Origin: Bacteroidaceae bacterium
GTDB lineage: Bacteria > Bacteroidota > Bacteroidia > Bacteroidales > Bacteroidaceae
Direction: 5' to 3'
Assembly (NCBI GenBank): GCA_902362375.1
Contig: CABIVS010000002.1
Span: 84,757 to 148,756, forward strand
Length of the DNA: 64,000 nt
The translations under genes were made by a program, and so were the position numbers. The stretch's first letter is position 1. Every line of letters begins with the position of its first letter. Under the pieces are notes generated by a model, which saw only the letters and a list, made by a program, of their open reading frames with translations, did no database searches and had not been told where the DNA came from. Shown here in pieces: positions 59,406-64,000 of this stretch.

Positions 59406-60071
59406 ATGAAAATAAATAAACTTGTTATCACTATATTCTTCTCTGCTGTCGGACTTTTTGTTTCGACTGCTCTTCAGGCGCAAGAAGCCAAAACTTTGTT
59501 TGTGAATATGCCGGATTCTTTAAGTCCCTTGCTTACAAAAGTGAATCGTGAAGATTGTATAGACTTTCTGGAAAGTAAGATGAAAGCGCAAGTGGAAAAC
59601 CGTTTCGGCAAGAAGTCGGAGATGACTGATCTTGGTAAAGACTATATCCGTATGCAAATGTCAGCTCAATCTACCTGGCAGATGAAAGTGTTGGCACTAA
59701 ATGATTCAACGAACATAATCTGTACAGTATCTACTGTTTGTGCTCCTGCTTGTGATAGCAGCATCCGTTTCTATACGGACGACTGGAAACCGCTTACTAC
59801 ATCTCTCTTTATTACCTTGCCCTTGATGGATGATTTTCTGAATGCTCCCGATTCAACAGGAGTTTATAAGTTTGATGAAGCACGTCGCTCGGCAGATATG
59901 CTATTGATGAAAGCCGATTTTAATAAAGAAAATACGGAACTGACACTTACGTTAACAACCCCCGACTATATGTCAAAAGAAACAGCAGAGAAACTGAAAC
60001 CGTTTCTCCGCCGCCCTGTAGTCTACCATTGGAAAAATGGAGCATTTGTTAAATTGAGAATTGAGAATTAA
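59406..60071 (+). CDS. DUF3256 family secreted protein
   Basis: A 221-residue exported protein (signal MKINKLVITIFFSAVGLFVS then TALQAQ). The mature part fits DUF3256: LFVNMPDSLSPLLTKVNRED, CIDFLESKMKAQVENRFGKK, STVCAPACDSSIRFYTDDWK and PLTTSLFITLPLMDDFLNAP. Function is unknown; the family is limited to Bacteroidales. Its last codons (V-K-L-R-I-E-N-stop) are written in the AATTGAGAATT-type intergenic repeat (60046-60084), so the repeat has shaped the C-terminus. An insertion sequence begins 65 bases downstream. Confidence 0.85.
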   Translation: MKINKLVITIFFSAVGLFVSTALQAQEAKTLFVNMPDSLSPLLTKVNREDCIDFLESKMKAQVENRFGKKSEMTDLGKDYIRMQMSAQSTWQMKVLALNDSTNIICTVSTVCAPACDSSIRFYTDDWKPLTTSLFITLPLMDDFLNAPDSTGVYKFDEARRSADMLLMKADFNKENTELTLTLTTPDYMSKETAEKLKPFLRRPVVYHWKNGAFVKLRIEN

Positions 60072-60084
60072 AAATTGAGAAATA
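60046..60084 (+). repeat. Left arm of a 39-bp perfect inverted repeat
   Basis: Identical in reverse complement to 61919-61957. It begins TTGTTAAATTGAGAATTGAG and overlaps the last eight codons of the DUF3256 gene. The two arms flank the insertion sequence and the host terminator. Confidence 0.85.
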
Positions 60085-60129
60085 AGCTGCGCTGTGGCTA
60101 TCTCTGGATATTCTCAAAATAAAAAAATA

Positions 60130-60135
60130 TAAGGC
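60130..60135. repeat. Left target-site duplication, TAAGGC
   Basis: TAAGGC lies directly outside the left terminal repeat of the insertion sequence and recurs at 61847-61852, outside the right end. Confidence 0.8.
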
Positions 60136-60356
60136 GGGATATTCAGTAAATGTCCCTCTTTCTTATAAATACAGAGATTAGTTCTCCTTTTCTTGAACTT
60201 TTCTCTGTATTTTTCTTGGTAAATTCTCGATTCTTCTATCTTTTTACAAGAATATTATTTACATATTATTGTTTTTTCTTCGCAACGCTGCGTTATGCAC
60301 ATACTTTTTTAGGTGAAGTTAAAAACCTCTCCTCTTCTGTTCTTATTTCAGTCTGA

Positions 60357-61715
60357 TTATGCTGCCGTTCTTTTTTTCTTTTCAACCTTTTCTATCATAC
60401 ATACCGCGTTGGCCGTATGTATTCCAAAGAAAATCCAAAGAATTTCCGTTTTTCTGTTTCTGGCTTTTATCCTGGCCAGTGAGTAATGTTGTTTCTGTGT
60501 ACCAAAACTTCCTTCCAGACGGGTAGCTCTTTCACGGCTAAGTTCCGACCGTAAGATCTTCCGAAGCGGCTCATCTTTGGCCGCTCTGCCCTTACGCTTA
60601 AAGGAAGTACTTATATGATATTTTGTACAAAATTTCCGGTTGGCATTATTAGCATAGATTGAATCCGCTGCAATCGCCTTAACCCTAACCTTGATCAGTT
60701 GTTGTTGCAGATGAATACAGTCTTTTAAACGTACTCCTTCGTTAAAAGCCTTAAAGGAGATATGTTCTATAAAGGAGATTCCATCTATCTGTATATTGTT
60801 GACCTTGGCTCCGAATTCAACGGATTTGTTTTCCTTGCCTCTGATAATGGGGCGAAGGTAATGCCGGTCGATACTCACGATACGGTTAGGCACTTTTTTG
60901 CCTGCAAATAAATTCTTCCCTTGCTCAAGGACCGTCTGTATGACCGAGAAACGTCTTTGATAATCAGAGGATAGTGTAAGCCTGTGCCTGTAGGATGAAT
61001 GAAGCTGCTCCAGCTGGTCCAGTAACTTTTCCAATAACTGAAGTAGTCTGCGTTTAACCATACGAGTCTGTGATTTCCTGCGTTTACGCAGTTTACTGTA
61101 AGCAAGGTAGGCACGGCTTACATCAAGATACTTGTTACGGGGACGTTGTATGTGCAATGTCCGGCAATGTTTGCACAGATGACGATGAAGCCATACAATA
61201 CCTTCCCATAAGAGTTTGACATCAGTAGGGAAACGCAGATGACTTTCATAACAGGTGGCATCGGTCATACAGACATGAAGGTTCTCAAGATAAGGTTTCC
61301 AACGGTCAGCCAGAATAGGCTGGAGGGACTCAATATCAAGGCGATCTGCTAGTTCCTGACGAATTGCACTGACGATTTTAGGATTGGTCAGTGGATGAAG
61401 AGGATCAATCTGAACACCACAAAATAACTGGTAATGAATATTACCGTTTAAATGTTCAATCAGTTGTGAATCTGAAAAGTTAGTATAGGACTTCAAGACC
61501 ATTAAGGCGATTTTACCTTCAGGAGAAAAATAACTTTTACGACCCAGACGAGATTCATGTAAATCCATCTGTTGAGCCAGTTCGGAGAAAGGAAAAAGAG
61601 AATGAAGCCGCCCCAATTCACTCTTTTCAAAACTTTGACGATATTTTTCGAGAATATCAAATTCTGTAAAACCTAAAGTAGGTTCAATTTCTGAAATTTT
61701 TCGTATCTTTACCAT
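60357..61715 (-). CDS. Transposase, DDE type with N-terminal DUF772
   Basis: A 452-residue transposase. Residues ~40-115 (FPFSELAQQMDLHESRLGRK, SYFSPEGKIALMVLKSYTNF, LIEHLNGNIHYQLFCGVQID) fit the DUF772 DNA-binding region. The DDE triad is D in HVCMTDATCYESHL, D in VKAIAADSIYANNANRKFCT and E in ERATRLEGSFGTQKQHYSLA, followed by RNRKTEILWIFFGIHTANAV. Length and layout suit the IS1182 family or a nearby IS5 subgroup; the exact group would need an IS database. The start has a 131-base leader within the element. It appears intact. Confidence 0.93.
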   Translation of the reverse strand: MVKIRKISEIEPTLGFTEFDILEKYRQSFEKSELGRLHSLFPFSELAQQMDLHESRLGRKSYFSPEGKIALMVLKSYTNFSDSQLIEHLNGNIHYQLFCGVQIDPLHPLTNPKIVSAIRQELADRLDIESLQPILADRWKPYLENLHVCMTDATCYESHLRFPTDVKLLWEGIVWLHRHLCKHCRTLHIQRPRNKYLDVSRAYLAYSKLRKRRKSQTRMVKRRLLQLLEKLLDQLEQLHSSYRHRLTLSSDYQRRFSVIQTVLEQGKNLFAGKKVPNRIVSIDRHYLRPIIRGKENKSVEFGAKVNNIQIDGISFIEHISFKAFNEGVRLKDCIHLQQQLIKVRVKAIAADSIYANNANRKFCTKYHISTSFKRKGRAAKDEPLRKILRSELSRERATRLEGSFGTQKQHYSLARIKARNRKTEILWIFFGIHTANAVCMIEKVEKKKRTAA

Positions 61716-61788
61716 GTGTTTTTATTTTTAATTACCCCCGTTTTAGTCGTCAAACTGTATTTACGGGGAAATGCTTAAAGATACAAAA

Positions 61789-61821
61789 AAGGTAACTAAT
61801 TCGCAATGAGGTAGTTGCCTT
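61789..61821 (-). terminator. Hairpin in the transposase leader
   Basis: Arms AAGGTAACTA (61789-61798) and TAGTTGCCTT (61812-61821) pair over 10 bases with one G-T. On the minus strand the stem is followed by six T, so it should stop transcription entering the element from the right. Its stem sequence is the same as the host hairpin at 61848-61880. Confidence 0.7.
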
Positions 61822-61846
61822 ATGTTTTTTATTTACTGAATATCCC

Positions 61847-61852
61847 TAAGGC
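61847..61852. repeat. Right target-site duplication, TAAGGC
   Basis: Second copy of TAAGGC. Five of its bases are the outer part of the host terminator stem at 61848-61858. Confidence 0.8.
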
Positions 61853-61880
61853 AACTAATTCTTTACGAGTTAGTTGCCTT
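61848..61880. terminator. Host bidirectional terminator used as insertion target
   Basis: Perfect 11-bp arms AAGGCAACTAA (61848-61858) and TTAGTTGCCTT (61870-61880), then T-rich bases on the + strand. It lies between the convergent DUF3256 and kinase genes, and the insertion sequence cut its left flank. Confidence 0.78.
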
Positions 61881-61918
61881 TTTGATATTTTTAATCAGCG
61901 GGATTATTGAATAATCCC

Positions 61919-61957
61919 TATTTCTCAATTTTTAATTCTCAATTCTCAATTTAACAA
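61919..61957 (-). repeat. Right arm of the 39-bp perfect inverted repeat
   Basis: Exact reverse complement of 60046-60084. It overlaps the last four codons of the kinase gene, whose stop TGA (61946-61948) is inside the repeat. Confidence 0.85.
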
Positions 61958-63034
61958 GCATTCGTTGATGAACGCTGTCATTTCCGGTGTGTTTGCTTCC
62001 ACACTTTGAAGTAATTTGAATTGTGCTTTGGTGCGAACGAGGTTGTGTTCCGGATATTTGATTTTATAATAAGTATCTCCGTTGATATAATCTGCCAGGA
62101 ACCGCACGCACTGCATGTATGGGAATAAAGCCGCCGCATAAGGAAGATTCTCAATCTCGATCTGCGTCAGGAATGATTTAGCTCCTTTCAGATAACCCTT
62201 GGTAAATGCTTTGAATATTTCCATATTGAAGTTTACACGATCAAGGTCTTTGTCGTCTTCATCACCTGTGTTGGCACCTGTACGTAGGAAGTCACCATAA
62301 TCGGAGAATATAAAGCTAGGCATTACCGTATCCAGGTCGATGACACAAAGCACTTTACCATCCTCGTCGAACATCATGTTATTCACTTTCGTATCGCAGT
62401 GGCAAACGCGTTTGGGAAGTTTTCCTTCACGATATAAACGTTCAGCTTTACACATTTCATCTGCGCGTTTCTCTATTTCATCCAAATAGTACTTCACTTC
62501 TGATACCCGTCCGGCAGCATCCTTTGCAACGGCTTCACGTAGTTGTTTGAGGCGGAACTCCATGTTGTGGAAATCGGGTATGGTTTCACCCAATGTTTCC
62601 GGAATATCGGCCAACATAGCCTGGAAGCTGCCGAAGGCTTCTCCTGCATAGTTGGAATATTCGGGATTCACCGTCTCATACGTTTTTGCACGTGGGATGA
62701 ATACCATCACACGCCAATAGCTGTCACCGTCGAACCAGTATGTTTTACCTTCTTCTGTTTCGAGGAAACTCAACACCTTGCGGTCTATATCCGATTCTCC
62801 GGCTTCCGTCAGTTTCTTGCGAATGTGATTGGTAACAGCAGTAATATTGGATTGAAGCATTTCTACATTCTGGAAAATGGCATGATTGATGCGTTGCAAA
62901 ACATAGTCGGGAGCATCTGCTTCTTTGGTATTTACTTTATAAGTGTCGTTGATAAGTCCTGCACCCAAAGGTTTGATTTCTTCTATCGTACCTTGGACTT
63001 TAAATTTAGCTACGATGCTAGATAAATCTTTCAT
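61946..63034 (-). CDS. Aminoglycoside-phosphotransferase-fold sugar kinase (NahK-like)
   Basis: A 362-residue cytoplasmic kinase of the APH/choline-kinase fold. The active site is RVCHCDTKVNNMMFDEDGKV, with catalytic Asp in Brenner's motif H-x-D-x4-N, and VIDLDTVMPSFIFSDYGDFL, the metal-binding D-x-D/E. LGAGLINDTYKV is the nucleotide loop. N-acetylhexosamine 1-kinase (NahK) has the same H-x-D-T-K-x-N-N-M-M-F-D string, so phosphorylation of GlcNAc/GalNAc at C1 is the best guess. An alternative start at 63061 adds nine Lys-rich residues; MKDLSS at 63034 gives the normal length. It follows the GH2 gene closely. Confidence 0.82.
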   Translation of the reverse strand: MKDLSSIVAKFKVQGTIEEIKPLGAGLINDTYKVNTKEADAPDYVLQRINHAIFQNVEMLQSNITAVTNHIRKKLTEAGESDIDRKVLSFLETEEGKTYWFDGDSYWRVMVFIPRAKTYETVNPEYSNYAGEAFGSFQAMLADIPETLGETIPDFHNMEFRLKQLREAVAKDAAGRVSEVKYYLDEIEKRADEMCKAERLYREGKLPKRVCHCDTKVNNMMFDEDGKVLCVIDLDTVMPSFIFSDYGDFLRTGANTGDEDDKDLDRVNFNMEIFKAFTKGYLKGAKSFLTQIEIENLPYAAALFPYMQCVRFLADYINGDTYYKIKYPEHNLVRTKAQFKLLQSVEANTPEMTAFINECLLN

Positions 63035-63064
63035 GTTTTTTTTCTTTAAAAATTTATACAAAGG

Positions 63065-64000
63065 TTATCGATAATCATATTTAGCAGCTTCGTTGGCCTG
63101 GTTAGCCGAGCGAACGGGCACTAATGTGAAGCCCCACTGGTAATCACGGTTAGCCGGGATTTGGTGGAAAGGTTCCGGGCGAGCGCCCCAACTGTCATAT
63201 CCGCCTACTCCTTGTTGCTTCATATCCACACAAACTTCAACGAAATCTCTGGGAGTGATGTCGTTGACATGATGCATTCTACGTAATACGTTGCGGGCAA
63301 CGTTTTCATCGTGATTGGCAACCTCTTCCGGGCTGAAGTTATTCCATTGGTAAGGGTGGGGCAGAGCTTCTTCAGAGTCAAAGTCTTCGATAGAGTTGCG
63401 CAAGGCATTGAATCCGATAAGACTGTCCGCTACCAAAACCAGACCGTTTCCTTTATTAGGAGATAAGGCGATCCAACGGGTATCTGTGTGATGTCCGTTT
63501 TCCTGTGGACGCACATAGTTGAAGTACATTTGATCCGCTGTTGTCTTATATACGCCAACGAGCGTTCCGTGATTGCGGTCGATATAATTCTCTTCCGGGC
63601 CACGGCCAAAGTATTGTACATTATTCATCTGTGCCGGCAAGCGGAAACGCACCCCGATACGGGGGACTTCCAATTTGGAGGCAGCCTTGCGGGCAGCATC
63701 ACTTCCGGGGGTAAATGTAGCCATGCGGGTAGCTTCGGAAACTTCTGTTTCTGTAGGCTGCATATCCGTTGATGTGAACTTGGCATTTACGTTGACTATT
63801 CCGTTCGGATAGATTTTGTAAGTGACGACATACAAGTTGCCGGCAGCCAATAAGTAGGTCACATTTAAAGAAACTGCTCTATCCTCTGTTGTCATGGTAG
63901 CATCCGTTATGCGGAAGTTTTTGCTTGATTGCTTCCATACCTGCAAGCGTTTAGGAGCGCTGTTACCATAATCATTATCATTAGGAGCACGCCAGAAGTT
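63065..64000 (-). CDS. GH2 beta-galactosidase, C-terminal part (runs off the window)
   Basis: The frame is open to the window edge; 311 residues plus stop are visible. It begins NFWRAPNDNDYGN, the start of domain 5 in LacZ-type GH2 enzymes (R-A-P-x-D-N-D), then LPAQMNNVQYFGRGPEENYI, DRNHGTLVGVYKTTADQMYF, NYVRPQENGHHTDTRWIALS and FHQIPANRDYQWGFTLVPVR. This is the Bgal_small_N domain; the catalytic domain lies beyond the window. The enzyme hydrolyses beta-galactosides, likely in the periplasm. It is 30 bases or less from the NahK-like kinase, which suggests joint use of a galactose-containing host or plant glycan such as lacto-N-biose type sugars (inference). Confidence 0.92.
   Translation of the reverse strand, partial: NFWRAPNDNDYGNSAPKRLQVWKQSSKNFRITDATMTTEDRAVSLNVTYLLAAGNLYVVTYKIYPNGIVNVNAKFTSTDMQPTETEVSEATRMATFTPGSDAARKAASKLEVPRIGVRFRLPAQMNNVQYFGRGPEENYIDRNHGTLVGVYKTTADQMYFNYVRPQENGHHTDTRWIALSPNKGNGLVLVADSLIGFNALRNSIEDFDSEEALPHPYQWNNFSPEEVANHDENVARNVLRRMHHVNDITPRDFVEVCVDMKQQGVGGYDSWGARPEPFHQIPANRDYQWGFTLVPVRSANQANEAAKYDYR

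Larger units (their letters stand above)
60136..61846 (-). mobile_element. Insertion sequence, IS1182/IS5-like, 1711 bp
   Basis: Perfect 16-bp terminal inverted repeats: GGGATATTCAGTAAAT (60136-60151) and ATTTACTGAATATCCC (61831-61846). A 6-bp duplication TAAGGC flanks both ends. One transposase gene fills most of it, on the minus strand. The left non-coding 206 bases show no gene. The right end carries a terminator-like hairpin (61789-61821) upstream of the transposase gene. The intact ends, clean duplication and intact gene suggest a recent, possibly active insertion. Confidence 0.9.

Noticed and set aside
60136..61846. Possible larger composite transposon
   Set aside because: Only one element with one pair of terminal repeats and one target duplication was found; the flanking 39-bp repeats belong to an intergenic repeat family seen elsewhere.
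1..64000. tRNA or rRNA genes
   Set aside because: Looking for T-loop-like and rRNA-like sequence between genes gave no candidate; a covariance-model search was not possible here.

Overview
The window is a chromosomal piece of a gut Bacteroides (Bacteroidota), most like the B. thetaiotaomicron/B. ovatus group. The reasons are a hybrid two-component sensor of the polysaccharide-utilisation type, pectin-active glycoside hydrolases with secretion or lipoprotein signals, an LpxC-FabZ fusion, Bacteroides DUF families (DUF4251, DUF4369, DUF4861, DUF3256, DUF6078, pRiA4b ORF-3-like), and repeated TAnnTTTG -7 promoter elements. No rRNA, tRNA or CRISPR array was seen.

Layout. (1) 1-3687: the tail of a pectin/rhamnogalacturonan utilisation locus (a partial six-hairpin-type glycosidase and a GH28). 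(2) 3718-12771: an accessory block on the + strand. It holds a small HTH protein, a Cys-rich lipoprotein, tandemly duplicated DUF4251 and DUF4369 genes with a deletion-derived remnant of the lipoprotein gene, a DUF1573 lipoprotein, an O-antigen-ligase-like membrane protein with TPR tail, and a transglutaminase-like/discoidin lipoprotein. (3) 12772-13671: 900 bases without a gene, full of short palindromes and repeats. (4) 13672-25128: a hybrid two-component regulator followed on the opposite strand by GH105, a HAD phosphatase, GH43, a DUF4861 protein and a second GH28. The sensor probably controls the pectin enzymes on both sides. (5) 25345-34801: fabI, gldB-like, an RsmI-like methyltransferase, a membrane protein with a degenerate Nudix-like domain, lipA, dipeptidyl peptidase IV, and a BlaI/M56 regulator pair. 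(6) 34849-50713: a long minus-strand housekeeping run: miaA, lpxA/lpxC-fabZ/lpxD, HD hydrolase, pyrF, prfA, purM-like, lemA/TPM, alpha/beta hydrolase, aroE, menG/ubiE-like, purC, phoH. (7) 50788-60071: two P-loop ATPases, a DUF5715 LAS-type protein, DUF6078, flotillin-like and NfeD-like membrane proteins, truA, an EamA transporter and DUF3256. (8) 60136-61846: one IS1182/IS5-like insertion sequence with 16-bp terminal inverted repeats and a 6-bp target duplication, inserted in the stem of a host terminator. (9) 61946-64000: an N-acetylhexosamine-kinase-like protein and the C-terminal part of a GH2 beta-galactosidase.

The most unusual signal is non-coding. Several intergenic regions carry arrays of 13-15-bp palindromes at a 22-23-bp period (12990-13046, 20063-20209, 53688-53793). 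The palindrome differs from locus to locus but the spacing does not. A second layer is long inverted pairs made of short direct repeats; in two places these supply the C-terminal codons of a gene. The accessory block 3718-12771 is the best candidate for an undescribed protein system; its function cannot be settled from sequence alone.
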